NCBI RefSeq assembly: GCF_963676685.1
Contig: NC_092351.1
Span: forward strand, 42,646,733-42,710,732
DNA length: 64,000 nt
Direction: 5' to 3'
From: Mytilus edulis
Lineage: Eukaryota > Mollusca > Bivalvia > Mytilida > Mytilidae
Below, piece by piece: positions 11,642 through 23,300 of this stretch. The notes under the pieces are model-generated. The model was not told where the DNA came from, ran no database searches, and saw nothing but the letters and a program-made list of their open reading frames with translations. How positions within the stretch are numbered: the first letter of the stretch is position 1; each line of letters starts with the position of its first letter. The translations under genes and the position numbers were made by a program.

Positions 11642-12172
11642 CTGATGAAATCATAATTTTTCAGTCAGTTTAATTGAAGTCTGGAGCTGGCATGTCAGTT
11701 AACTGCTAGTAGTCTGTCGTTATTTATGTATTATTGTCATTTTGTTTATTTTCTTTGGTTACATCTTCTGACATCAGACTCGGACTTCTCTTGAACTGAA
11801 TTTTAATGTGCGTATTGTTATGCGATTACTTTTCTACATTGGCTAGAGGTATAGGGGGAGGGTTGAGATCTCACAAACATGTTTAACCCCGCCGCATTTT
11901 TGCGCCTGTCCCAAGTCAGGAGCCTCTGGCCTTTGTTAGTCTTGTATTATTTTTAATTTTAGTTTCTTGTGTACAATTTGAAAATTAGTATGGCGTTCGT
12001 TATCACTGAACTAGCATACATTTGTTTAGGGGCCAGCTGAAGGACGCCTCCGGGTGCGGGAATTTCTCGCTACATTGAAGACCTGTTGGTGACCTTCTGC
12101 TGTTGTTTTTTTTCTATGGTCGGGTTGTTGTCTCTTTGGCATATTCCCCATTTCTATTCTTAATTTTATCAG
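11642..12172 (+). repeat. Dispersed retroelement 3' tail, copy A
   Basis: This is the reverse complement of 29287-29880 and 42011-42595, with blocks such as GGGGCCAGCTGAAGGACGCC, TTGAAGACCTGTTGGTGACC and GTTGTTGTCTCTTTGGCA. It ends in ATTCTTAATTTTATC. In the 29-30 kb copy the same tail follows a protein-coding segment, so these are 3' ends of a retroelement truncated to different lengths. I associate this sequence with mussel genomes. Confidence 0.7.
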
Positions 12173-12179
12173 AGTTTAA

Positions 12180-13100
12180 TTAAAAAAATAATGCACAGGT
12201 GAAGATGATGTTGTATCCTGCCAAGTCACTGGGGACCATTCCATTTCTTTATTGAATCTAAGACTGGTAGCATAGCATCTCGTGTGCCAGGAATATCTAG
12301 TGCGATGGTTATAAATTTTGCCCCCATCATATTTTGTTCTAATATGCATCCACATTTCTGCTAAATTAGAGGTAAAGTTTCCTAATAATGATGTTCTTTT
12401 TTTTTTATTTCTGCTATGTCTTGTCTCATTTGACTATCTAGGTCTGTAATTACCAAATCTGATGCCATTCTTGATATTTCTTGATCTTCAAGAGTAGTTC
12501 CTTCAGACCAAATTTAAGTTTGCTCATTAAAATATATTGTCATACAAGTCACTAATTGGAGCTTCATTGTTAGGATCAGTTACTAATTTAGGTTTACAAA
12601 ATTCTGAACATCGGCTATGGTGGTCCCCATAAATATGGTTTATAGAATTTATAATATCATATTGTAGTTTTTTTGGCAGTATTTCTTTGATCTTTTTCTT
12701 TTGATTTAATTATTATGGCACATCTTACCGCATTAACAAGCTTTACCCTTGTGTTCTTTGTCAACTTTCCTTTACCTTTGAACTGAGGATTTTTTATAAC
12801 AAGCTTTTCCAAATTACTCCGCAAACATTTACAAACATGATTCGCACATTCTTTTTTTTTATTTTGACAAACTTCCCCCAAACCGGTACCTTCTCCATAA
12901 TATAAGCATAGACCGAAGAATAACCGTTTCATATAAAGTTCATATACCGTAATCCATGTTTATTAGCGTTCAAAAACCCTGATTCCAATTTTCTTTTAAA
13001 TCATGATCCCTGGCTTCTACGCCTATTGCATTAGCTCTATTACAAATGTAGCAATATTTATTTCTGACCCCTAAATAGAGGATTTGTTAAGTCTTATGAT
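12180..13100 (-). pseudogene. Mutator-like transposase relic
   Basis: Minus-strand frames give, from right to left: YICNRANAIGVEARDHD (about 13000-13060), KKKECANHVCKCLRSNLEKL (about 12795-12860), GKGKLTKNTRVKLVNAVRCA (about 12715-12780), GDHHSRCSEFCKPKL (about 12585-12630), then EMWMHIRTKYDGGKIYN and WHTRCYATSLRFNKEMEWSP (12220-12370). The blocks C-x-NHV-x-KR, GGKGKLT and the later DGGK-YN...R occur in this order in Mutator-like transposases of invertebrates (family recalled from memory). Several frames are used, so the gene is dead. Confidence 0.65.
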
Positions 13101-13165
13101 TAAATGCGGTTCCTTCAACCAACATACGTAATAAATCTCAAGACTTTACACCGTTTTTTTGAATT
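13100..13165. repeat. 65-bp segment shared, inverted, with 32806-32880
   Basis: The sequence from GCGGTTCCTTCAACCAAC to the T-run before GAATTTCATT is the reverse complement of the DNA just downstream of the Penelope-like element near 32.8 kb. It may be the end of a shared repeat. Confidence 0.55.
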
Positions 13166-13171
13166 TCATTC

Positions 13172-13571
13172 AATGAAAGTAAGTAAGTAAATTTTATTTA
13201 GAGTCGGCATATATATACATAATAACAGAGAAAACATGAGCTCTGGTGAGCTCTTTAACCGACTATCACATAAAAAAACATGCAGCATCATGCAAATACT
13301 ACCAAATAAAACTAAAAAAACATGCAATATAATGAAAGCAACTCTATTTGATTTGTGAGCCTCCAGAGTCAAAGTTCATGTGGCAAGTGCCGCTATGTGC
13401 ATTGAAACGGTGGAATCGGCAAATCACTTGGCATCATAAAATATAACAGACTAAAAGCATAAAAACAATAAATAAATAAATATAAGCACTAGCATTTAAT
13501 TGCAGATATATTAAAAAAAAAAGGCATAAAAAGCAGAGCAAAAGGCCATTATAAAAAGAAAGAAAGAAATT
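13172..13571 (-). mobile_element. 3' UTR and simple-repeat tail of the CR1/Jockey-like LINE
   Basis: Downstream (minus sense) of the LINE ORF stop near 13572 lies about 400 bases without coding potential. It ends, on the minus strand, in repeated ACTT units (plus strand AGTAAGTAAGTAA near 13174-13190). A short tandem-repeat tail instead of poly(A) is usual for CR1/L2-type elements. Confidence 0.55.
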
Positions 13572-14437
13572 TCAGCTTTGAGACAGCACCGGGTGGAAAC
13601 GACATGAACTGCAGTAACATTTTTGACCCCAACACCAGGAATTTATATAATTCCTAAACTGGTCAAAAGAAGTCATGAGTCTTGCCTCATTAGGAAGTGA
13701 GTTCCATACTTGTGCTGCCTCAAATCTAAAGGATCTTTTACCATAACTGGAGGTTCTAGGTCTAGGTACCTCAGCAGTGTTTACATACCTGAAATTATAT
13801 GAACTGTTTTTTATTACAACTAAATCTTGAATAAATAAAGGACATTTTTTATTAATTATTTTAAAGGTCTCCAAGGCAATTGAGCGCATTCTACGAGTTT
13901 TAAATGATGGAAGGTTCGAAATCTGCAGGAGTGTTTCGTATGAGCTCTGATGGTCTTCATAAATAAATCGAAGCGCTCTTTCTTGTATTTTTTCTATTTT
14001 CCTGGTATTTTGTTCCCCACAGAAATGCCAAGTCAAAGGGCAATAACTAAAGTTAGACATAATAAAAGAGTAGTAAATTGTAAGCTTACTCAGTTTGTTT
14101 AGATGTTTTCCAATTCTTTTCAAAACATTTAATTACCTTGCAGCCTTTTTACAAATATTTGAAATGTGTAAATTAAAGTTTAATTTAAAATCAATCGTAA
14201 CTCCAAGTAGTTTAACCTCATCCTCACATGATATAGAAATACCATTCAAATCAAACACAATCTTTTTATCGTGTGTTTTTTTGCCAAGAGCGATAGTTTG
14301 AAATTTCTCTGGGTTGGCCTGCATTTTATTGGAAGAAAACCACTGTATTAAAAAATTGCTGTCTTCCTCAAGAGCAGAAATTACATCTTGTAAGGAATTT
14401 CCAGACTTTGACAAAGTATTATCATCAGCATAATTAT
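13572..14437 (-). pseudogene. CR1/Jockey-like LINE reverse transcriptase, 3' half
   Basis: The minus strand begins with YADDNTLSKSGNSLQ (14437-14395), the RT catalytic C motif (YADD). It continues LIQWFSSNKMQANPEKFQ, VKLLGVTIDFKLNFN (RT motif E region) and, after a small break near 14130, the C-terminal domain IYYSFIMSNFSYCPLTWHFC...KIEKIQERALRFIYED (about 13905-14065). The segment starts exactly where the 5' half at 26412-27720 stops (CSLYN | YADDN), because the 12-kb element inserted between the two codons. It was a single minus-strand LINE before that. Confidence 0.85.
14433..14437. repeat. Target site duplication ATTAT (left copy)
   Basis: ATTAT lies directly left of the CACTGGGG terminus. 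The identical ATTAT at 26407-26411 lies directly right of the other terminus. Joining the flanks through one ATTAT restores an uninterrupted RT reading frame (LYNYADD), which confirms the 5-bp duplication. Confidence 0.9.
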
Positions 14438-14835
14438 CACTGGGGTAAAGCTGATGACCGTAACTGCATTCACGGTCATCCCAAGATGTCAGCTGAAAAA
14501 TTAGGTCAGTATTTTTATTGTCTGTTAAGGTGTTTCTACATTATTTACTTTACAAAGCATACTTTGATACGATGTAAATTTATAAAAGATTCACACGGAA
14601 GTCACAAATCTCTACCGAGGAACGTGTATAAAACGGGAATTTGGATTTGAAAAATTCGCTAGGATGACCGTAAATCGTAATCGAGATGACCGTAACAGGA
14701 TTAGCGATTCATAACAAGGCTGACCGTAATTGGTTAAAAGATGACCGTAAATTGTTAAGGATGACCGTAATTTATAAAGAATGACTAAATTTAAAAGGAT
14801 GACCGTCAATTGAAAGAAATATCCATATTTGTATG
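14438..14835 (+). repeat. Left terminal inverted repeat
   Basis: It aligns base by base with the reverse complement of 26010-26406. The outer 240 bases are about 95% alike by eye; the inner part is conserved only as repeated GATGACCGTAA-like motifs (about 14453, 14663, 14685, 14719, 14740, 14760 and 14799). Positions 14453-14480 form a hairpin, GATGACCGT...ACGGTCATC. The repeat ends near GAAATATCC.TATTTGTAT. Confidence 0.9.
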
Positions 14836-15496
14836 CATTGTTTTTTGTTGAGTTTGTCGCAATAGGGGCTCGGTTATAAGTTCTTTTTAACTATTTGGCG
14901 TTTTTTGAGTTTATATGAAAATGATAGTAAATAGTTATGGACAATAGATGGACAATAGACACCTGCAAACAATAGGTGATTTTAACTGTGTAACTGAGTG
15001 GACCGTATCAAATGAAACTCGTATGTCTGTTTATTTTGCTATCTTCTGTATATTTAAAAAAAAATGCAACTCAAATACCAGTTAAGTTAGTTTTTTTCTC
15101 AAACCGCATGATAGACTTTATATAACATTTACGTATCTAAAGGTCCTGTCATGCTTTAATACTTTCCTAGATGCATCAGTCTGTCTGTTCTCTTAATAGA
15201 GATGTGTGTGTAAAAACGGCCATATTTTTCAATTCCCTCAGAAGAACCTTAAACATTATGAATATCCGGTAATTGAGCCCATGTGTATGGTTCCAGAGGA
15301 GCAGAATAAAATCTTGATTTGTCTATATATATAAAAAAAACATTTCTGTTTTCTGTTTATACAATTTACAAGGCTCCCCTTTGAAATTCGCTATTCATAC
15401 AAGACTATTTTAAGATCTATTTTGCTGGAGCTCACCTTCACTAGTTTGGTCGGAGTATATTTAAAACATTTTCTGTTATTTTACTTACAAGATAAA
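14836..15496. other. Putative promoter/5' UTR zone of the C2H2 gene
   Basis: AT-rich, no coding signal. It lies between the left TIR and the first probable coding exon. No defined promoter motif can be claimed. Confidence 0.3.
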
Positions 15497-15898
15497 ATGG
15501 AAGACCAATCAACAGAGACAATGGATGTGGTAAGTAAAACCTTCTCTTTTTGTTAATATTTTATTGAAATATATTTACATGTTTGATGTTCTTTTTAAAT
15601 TATTAATTCTCTATATATTAAGTTGTAAATAACATGCAATAGATCACAACTAATCAATTGACTTTCTTTTTTCTTTTTAAAAATTTGTTCTATTTCAATG
15701 GAATGATTTTACTTTTTAAGGATATATCGTTGGACAGTATTGATGGTATATATATAGTCTGTGCACTTACACTTATGAACACATGATCCATTCATAATTT
15801 TAGTAATTTTATTTTAGCTATCAATTGTTATTACTCTAATGATGTAAACTTCATGATTTAAGTGATTATTTTGAATCACTCTGTTGGTTTTCTATTAG

Positions 15899-16222
15899 AC
15901 GTCGGTCATTTAAAAATGTATCAATCGTATCATAAACGTTGACGTATGTATACGCATCTGCAGATATACTAAAACTGTTATGTGATCCCGAGCTTACGAC
16001 TATTAATATATGTATCACTATGTTCCTCTGGTATCTTTCGCCCCTCTTTTCCAACAATTAAGACAGCTACAAAATTAAATACTAGCATTAGAAATTAATA
16101 AGTTGCCCATTTGCATAATTGAAAGTATATACAATTAAAGCTCGGGATCACATAATGTTTATTGGCAAATCTGCAGATGCGTATATGTCAACCTATATGA
16201 TACGGTTGATACGATTTGAATT
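15899..16222. mobile_element. Small fold-back (MITE-like) element in the intron
   Basis: Left end GTCGGTCATTTAAAAATGTA..., right end the inverted match ...TATGATACGGTTGATACG; the arms share GACGTAT...GCATCTGCAGATAT and GTGATCCCGAGCTT. The arms match the TIRs of the 1.75-kb element at 44124-45868, so this is a deletion derivative of that family. The outermost right end has diverged. Confidence 0.7.
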
Positions 16223-17795
16223 AACCTTGATTCATGCATGTCATAGCGAAAGTGCCCGAGACAGATTCATTTATGAGATATGTTCTATTTGTATTTTCAT
16301 TGTTCTTGAAAAGTACATTTCTTGGTAAAACTCCAGGGGAAAGGGTTGGGGGTTGTAGCTATAGGGCTGACAGCTTTTTCATAAAAAAAATTCTAACCTC
16401 GATAAATTTGAAAATAAATTTCAGGCTTATCATTTCTTATCTCCGTGTATTTTTTAAGTAAAAATGGGTATTGTTTTGCAGTATTTGAAATATATTTTCT
16501 GAACCGTAAAATTGTTTAAATAAACATTTTGACATGATCGAATCTGCCTGGCCTGGCACTCAACTCAGAATCAAATGATCGTTCCCTTACCTGAAAAGTT
16601 TTCAAATTTTCAAATATGTTTTTTCTAGAAATTCGTTCACCCCTGAACAACACACAACTGTGTTATTCAGTCAGACTATATTTTAAAATCATCTGGATTT
16701 TATATGGAAATGTACTTTAGGTAGTCCAAGGGTATAACATTTGCAACATGGTAAGTGACCCTCTGGCTACCTTAAAATGTTGTTTTTTATTCATTATTCT
16801 TGAGTTTTGTTTTGTTTTGTTTGTTTCGTTTGTTAAGAAAACATAGTCCATAATTGATATTTCTGATGAACTAAATAACAGAATCGATTACTTTTAATAT
16901 TCATATAAGAAAAATTTCAAATCAAATTACTTTTTTCTTCTTTTTTTGTTTTTTGCTGAAAGTAATGAGAATTTTAAGGTCTCTGATCACAACTTAAAAA
17001 TGATCAATCTATTGTTGAAAAATAAAAATCTGGAACTTTATTAAAAATCTCATGATTATCTTTTTCTTGATATACATTGTTGCAGCTATGCCTTAGTTAT
17101 CATTTATATATTACAGGAAAGAATATATCAGGTCACGACGGGTCAATTCTTATTATTGACCCTAAAACCCAGAGTGCAAGTACCCCTTTGGAAAAAAGGG
17201 TCACTGGTAAGGTGTATTTGGAAACTGTCAAATAACAATAATATACTCGTCCGGATAATGCTTTAGATAGTTCCCACTGGACGTGGAGCAAACAACAAAC
17301 AATCGTGCAATACATTACATAGAAAGCAATAAAAAATAGTAAAAGTAAAAGACAAACTGAAATTGAACTCTCAAGATTTTTTCCAGCAAGGTCGTTGTCA
17401 ACGTCCGTTCACTTCAATGTTAAAACAATCCCGAGTTAAAAGAAATATATAAATTATTTGATGACAACAGACATCTTTATAACTTAAAGTATAACCAATC
17501 AAGGGTTTTGTGAATACGAAATATTCAAATTGTGACTGATTACTCTTCAGTATTGCATAAGTGGTCAATCCAGAATATTTTTAATAACAATTAAAGTTAT
17601 ATAAAAAATAAATCAATATTTTGTTATTTCAGCGACTCAACAATGTGACAAATTTGGGAAAACATACCAAACCACGCAGGGTTTAAGAGTCCATAAGAAA
17701 AGAGAACATGAGGAACCTCCTTTCAGTTGTGCACAGTGTCCTAAAAATATGTATCGAGGACTCTGTTTCGATCTCATGTTTTGAATCATGTGCAG

Positions 17796-18140
17796 GTAAA
17801 CTTTATATGATTTATTAAATCTCACATTGAACAAATTAATTTCATCTGAGTGTATAGAAAATACAAACTATTGGAACCTAAACGACATGAAATAAAAAGA
17901 ACATGGAAACTTACGTAAGACACAAAGCGGCTACCAATAGTTAGCAAAACCTTGGAACTTCGAAAGCACTAGAAAACGGAGCACAGTACTTGTGACATGA
18001 ATCCTTATTGTAATATCTTTACGACGAACTTCATATATTATTTTCACAAGAGTGCACACGCTGAAATGTCTCACTTTCTTTACTCTTCATTAATATTATA
18101 CTAAATACAAAACTTTATTACAACTATCACATCAACTTAA
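17796..18140. other. Intron sequence
   Basis: AT-rich, begins with the GTAAAC donor of the preceding zinc-finger exon, no coding signal; interrupted at 18141 by the TTAA element. Confidence 0.4.
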
Positions 18141-18861
18141 GGTTTATGTACCCTTCTGTAGCCATTTTTGTACGAACTTTTCAAACTTCAATTGTATTAA
18201 AACTACAGATATTATGAATAATAGAGATAGGCCATTTTGTACATATTCCAAGGGGAAACTTGATGCAAAGCATTATTTTTTACTGTTCCATTGCATTTAA
18301 TAGAAAAAGAGGACTTTGTGGCAAATAAATCAAGATTTTTATAGAAAATCCACAGCCTTTATCCTTGTACTCTCGTATTTGGCAATTTGATGACTGATAG
18401 ATATAGGATTATTGCATGCAGTGCTAGCATTGATTTCCTTAAAACAAGTTTATAAATGTAGTTGTTGGTTAAGAAAAGTATAAATATGGCCAAATATGCG
18501 CTCGACTTTAGTGACTCAGCACGAGGTGTTTTGGAATTTACAGGTTACTTAGAACTTTTTGTAAAAAATAAACACTAGCACATCATAAAAAATCAAGTGA
18601 GTAATTTATGTTTCAAATTTTATAACAAAAATCTCTGTATTAAAGGCTGTGGATTTTCTATAACAATCTTGATTTATTTGCCACAAAGTCCTCTTTTTCT
18701 ATCAAATGCAATGAAACAGTAAAAAATAATGCTTTGCATCAAGTTTCCCCTTGGAACATGTACTAAATGGCCTATCTCTATTATTTATTATATCTCTAGT
18801 TTTGATACAATTGAGGTTTGAAAAATTCGTGCAAAAATGGCTACAGAAGGGTACATAAACC
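18141..18861. mobile_element. TTAA-flanked fold-back element (piggyBac-type MITE)
   Basis: Ends GGTTTATGTACCC... and ...GGGTACATAAACC, flanked on both sides by TTAA (18137-18140 and 18862-18865). The terminal inverted repeats are about 220 bases (18141-18360 against 18645-18861), with a 280-base unique middle containing CGACTTTAGTGACTC.GCACGAG. TTAA duplication is the signature of piggyBac transposition. No transposase is present. A diverged copy lies at about 34745-35345. Confidence 0.8.
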
Positions 18862-18867
18862 TTAATA

Positions 18868-19765
18868 TGATCCAAGAAAACGAGGTCAAGGTCATATAAT
18901 CCAAACAAGATATGCATGTACACCTCACAACCATTCAATACATAGAATATAGTTTTCTTATTGCTTATAGTTTCTAAGAAACAGACTTAACCATGAAAAC
19001 TAATTACTGACTTATGAATCCTGAAAATGAGGTCAAGGTCAGATGAATCATGCCAGGTGGACATGTATAGCTTGATACCTCCATACAACAAATATATTTG
19101 ACCAAATGCATATAATTTAAGAAAAACAGACCAAAACACAAAACTTAACACTGAGCAATGAACTGTGACAATGAGATCAAGGCAAATACCTGCGAGACTG
19201 TCATGTACATCCTAAATATTTCTATGCACCAAATAAAGTTGACCTATTGCATATATCATTGGATTAAAAAAAAACATAACTTAACCAATGAACCATGAAA
19301 ATTAGGTCAAGGTCAAATGACACCTACCAGCTAGACATGTACACCTTACAATCATCCCATACACCAAATATAGGAGATCTAGTGCATACAGTATAAGAAA
19401 AACAGAAAAAAACTTAACTATAACCACTGAACTATGCAAATGAGGTCAAGGTCTTATGACCCCTGCCAGTAGACATGTACACCTCACAGTCCTTCCATAC
19501 ACCGAATATACTAGACTTATAGCTTATTGTATCTGAAATATGGAACTTTACCTCATTCACTGATACATAAAATGAGGTCAATGTCAAGTGAAAACTGTCT
19601 GACGGGTATGAGGACCTTACAAGGTATGCACATACCAAATATAGTTATCGTGTTTCCCATAATAAGAAAGAAAATTAACATTACAAAAATTCCTAACTTT
19701 TTTTTAAATAGTCACTAAACCATGAAAATGAGATCAAGGACCACGGACATGTGAGAGACGATAAC
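18868..19765 (+). repeat. Tandem repeat, about 140 bp unit, roughly six copies
   Basis: Units recur with GAGGTCAAGGTCA (near 18879, 19030, 19302 and 19441, with variants near 19171, 19574 and 19729), then GACATGTACACCT, CATACACCAAATATAG, a TAAGAAAAACAGA block and AACTTAACC..TGAACCATGAAAAT. Spacing is 131-155 bases. Copies differ by many substitutions and small indels, so the array is old. It sits in the last intron of the zinc-finger gene. Confidence 0.8.
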
Positions 19766-19995
19766 GTCGTAACATGAGGCATCTATATACAAAGTATGAA
19801 GCATCAAAGTTTTCCAACTTCTAAAATATATAACTTTTAAGAATTGAGCTAATGCCGCCGTAGCCGCCACAGGATCACTATCCCTTTACCGAGCTTTCTG
19901 CAACAAAAATTGCATGCCCGACAACAAACCACATTGTATTTATCGTCTTATTTGTCATTGTATATTGAATTTATTTTTCGGTTCATTTATTTCAG
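19766..19995. other. Intron end with splice acceptor
   Basis: Non-coding; ends in a T-rich tract and TTATTTCAG at 19987-19995, directly followed by a zinc-finger coding sequence. Confidence 0.45.
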
Positions 19996-20317
19996 GAGAA
20001 GCAATACAAGTGTGCGGATTGTGGAAAGGACTATGTCCACAAAAAGGACCTACAGATACTTACAACAGAAATTTGCGTGCAAGGAGTGTGGAACCAGCTT
20101 TTCTTATAAAAGATCTTTAAGAAGACATGAACAAGCAGAACACATGGCCAAGTGTTTAGTGTGTATAATCTGTATTATTAAGAGACACATGACAAAAAAA
20201 CATTAAAAAATGTACATAAAATATGCATTAAATAACAGATAACGAAATTGACATGTGTGGTTTTTTTTTCATTTTCATTCCAGATTCAATTGGACAGCAG
20301 CAATTAATTTTTTTAAT

Positions 20318-23300
20318 CTATATTGTCATCAGAATTTCTATATTGTCTATGCGCTGATATCTTTTCCTCATTTGTCTTGTGGTGAGATCATGCTGCTTCT
20401 GTGCCTCTACTAGGGACACCAGATGAAGAAATTCTTCCACATTTTCTTTTGGTATTAACAGATTTTCTTTCAGGGAGATCAACATGGTTTGATCTGTAAT
20501 ATACATAAAAACATCATACATTTGAGGAATAAATATTATTTCATTCGATTACATCAATCATATAGTTTAATGGCAGTATTATTAATACCCATTTCAATAG
20601 AAAATAAGTAAATCCGATCACCAGCTGACAAAATGTTATCCGCTTGTACACAATTCTGTTAATGACTAATGAAGTTCAAAAACTTCAAAACTTTTTAGTT
20701 CTCAATTTTGCCTATGAATATCATTGTAATCAAATTGCTGTACACTTGGCATCGATTTTGTGTTTTAACTTTGGACTGCATACATTGTCATACATAACAC
20801 ATCATGATAGTTTATACGGAAATTTAGTAAAAGGAAAATCACAAAAAACCTGTTTTTTAAACCAGAAAGTCTCTAATCAAATGGCAAAATCAGAAGCTCA
20901 AGAATATCAAACGAATGGATAAATCCTGTCATATACCTGACTTACTTTATTTTAATGGTACGAGTATTGAAACAGTTGTAAAACTCAGTTTCTCCCATTT
21001 CTCCATCGGCGCTACAGTTTTGACTGAGACTTTGTTCTGGATAAACTCTTGTTTTCTTGGAGGTCTTCATATAAAATTTTCTACAATGAAATGTTAAATA
21101 TAATGACAGGGAATGGTGTTCATAGTATTGAAAATACCATTAACAACTATCAAAATATACACCAAAATGAAGATAAGACAATCATGTGCCTGAGAGTAGA
21201 TCTTCCTATAATTTACAATTTAAATTATTCAAATATGATATTTAGTATAATGTACATAATAAGCACCAAATAGTTGACCATTTAGAGAGATTAACGACAA
21301 GCATGGTCTAATAAATCTGTATCAACAGAGAAAAATTTGTAAATGGTTAAATAAAAATATACAAAATTATTTCATCATTGAGATATACGAGACAATAGTG
21401 CATTTGACCATAAAACTGAGCACATTATAGCGTTTAAATCACCTGTTAGAATATATTCGTTGACTGAACAAACACACTGCTGCACCTAAAGCTGTTGGTA
21501 TATCATCTGGTCAAAACACACCAGTCAGTCTCCTTTGGGTCATAGTCCTAAAAAAATTTAATTTTGTATTAAGTTGTCCATTAAAAACAATTATCTAACT
21601 ATAACGAAGTACTTTTATATGATATTTATAATTATTGAAGACTTCAGTAAATGGTTACACAATACTTATCAAAATATTAACCGTACGCTGATCATTTCAA
21701 TATTAACCAATCGAACATTGAACAGTCTGTTTTTATAATAGTTTCAAGCTATAATCCAAAATAGCAAATTCGTCAAACTTGACTAAAGATTACATGTCTC
21801 ATGATCAACGGCTCATTTTCAAACCATCGGCTCATTTTCAAACCATCGTACACAATAATTAAAGTTAGCCATATATATAGTCCATAACAATGTTTTCTGT
21901 TCATTTTTCAATGTATGATCAATGGCAGTTGTCATGAATTTTAATTTTTAATGTCAGTTAAACATAATTTTCATATTTACCTGAAACCCTGAGTCCAGGC
22001 TGGTAACAGATCTTTGGTTATAACTTCCTTCTTGTACCATTCCATACAGCTGCAATCGCCTGTCAATGTTGCTCAGTATCCCTTCAAACTTGGCCATTGG
22101 AAGAGAGGCTACATATGCTCCTGGCGGTGGAAAGTGTCCAACATGTAAATATGGCAGTAATGTATCCCTCATCGCTAGCAAGCATTCAATACGTTTCTCT
22201 ATACACATACTTCCCTCATCGATAGCTGCATACCAATTTCGAATCAGTCTACACCATTCAGCCTCTGTATAATCTCCATTTTTTATCATTTCAAATTGTA
22301 CTTTTTCGCTATAAGTGGTCTGCGCATAGGAATTTTTTTGTCTGTCACGAAGTTCCTTAGCTATCTCCATTGATAGACCTATGCCGTTTTCTGTGCAATT
22401 CCCAGCTATTTCCAGCAAGCCTCACTGCTGACTTCCATACCAGAAATACCTTTACAACAACATCTTGCCCTGTTATTGACCAACAGATGATGAGGATCTA
22501 TAATAGGCTGGATCATTTGGCCCTTTGCTATCATCGGTTGTGCGTACCATCGATGAATTTCATATTGTAGTCCATTTTTCGTTTCCATATTCCATGACCC
22601 ATTAAAAGGGTTTTCACTTTCCCATTCATTTAGTGCACTTCGAAAGTTTAATTGTGCAAATGCAACATTAACTGCTGAAATTGGCCATTTCTTTATCTTG
22701 TACATAACGAGTGCCTTTAGTGATTTCAGATTGGTTGTTCTAACAGAAGATGTATTGGACCCATCGCCATATAGCTTGCACACTAACTTTACTAATGCTG
22801 GTTTCAACATCTTTGAATATAACGCCAGAGTCTCGGTAACACCTGCAATTACTTTCAATTCTGCTGACGTAAAGGATTTTTTAATAGTCTCTGCATTTGC
22901 AAAGCATTGCTTGAAACATTCAAACGAGACTTGCACCCAGTTTGTCCCCTCATCTGATGATGCAATCAGCGATATTATAAACGTTTCAAAGTCAATATCA
23001 TCTGGTTTGTAGTCAGTTTCATTTGCAAGTGATATGTCATTGTTATTTGCATCATCTGTTATAGCTTTACATGGTTGTCTAAGAATTTCGAGCATGGACT
23101 CATCCAATTCGGATACAATCTCAATCGGAATGTATTGCAAAATATCCAGGTGGGCAGTCTAGGTTATCATCTGATGCTATTTCTGTTTCGACATTCTTGA
23201 CTTTTGACTGTGAAGCCTGAATTGCTTTGCTGATATTCTTCCCAGATAGAGTTTTTGTTACTTCTTTCTTACTTATTGTTATCATTGAGTTTGGAGACTT

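Larger units (their letters stand above)
15497..20206 (+). pseudogene. Transposon-borne C2H2 zinc-finger gene, spliced and broken
   Basis: Proposed exons are 15497-15529 (MEDQSTETMDV, then GTAAGT), possibly 16721-16750 (after TTTAG, before GTAAGT), 17633-17795 and 19996-20206. Exon 17633-17795 encodes CDKFGKTYQTTQGLRVHKKREH, a C2H2 finger with the second Cys changed to Phe, and a second finger CAQCPK-YVSRTLFRSHVLNH interrupted by a one-base loss in an A run near 17746. It ends CAG|GTAAAC. Exon 19996-20206 follows TTATTTCAG with CADCGKDYVHKKDL and, after a frameshift near 20055, CKECGTSFSYKRSLRRHEQA. Fingers have the usual 12-residue spacing. The phase from exon 1 to the finger exon does not match, so the 5' exon structure is uncertain. 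A natural role would be binding the motif arrays in the TIRs (inference). Confidence 0.6.

Noticed and set aside
18868-19765. CRISPR-like array
   Set aside because: Units are about 140 bp, diverged along their length, without short identical repeats and unique spacers; the genome is eukaryotic.
15497-20206. Host C2H2 transcription factor gene
   Set aside because: It lies wholly inside the TSD-bounded transposon and is broken, so cargo of the element is the simpler reading.
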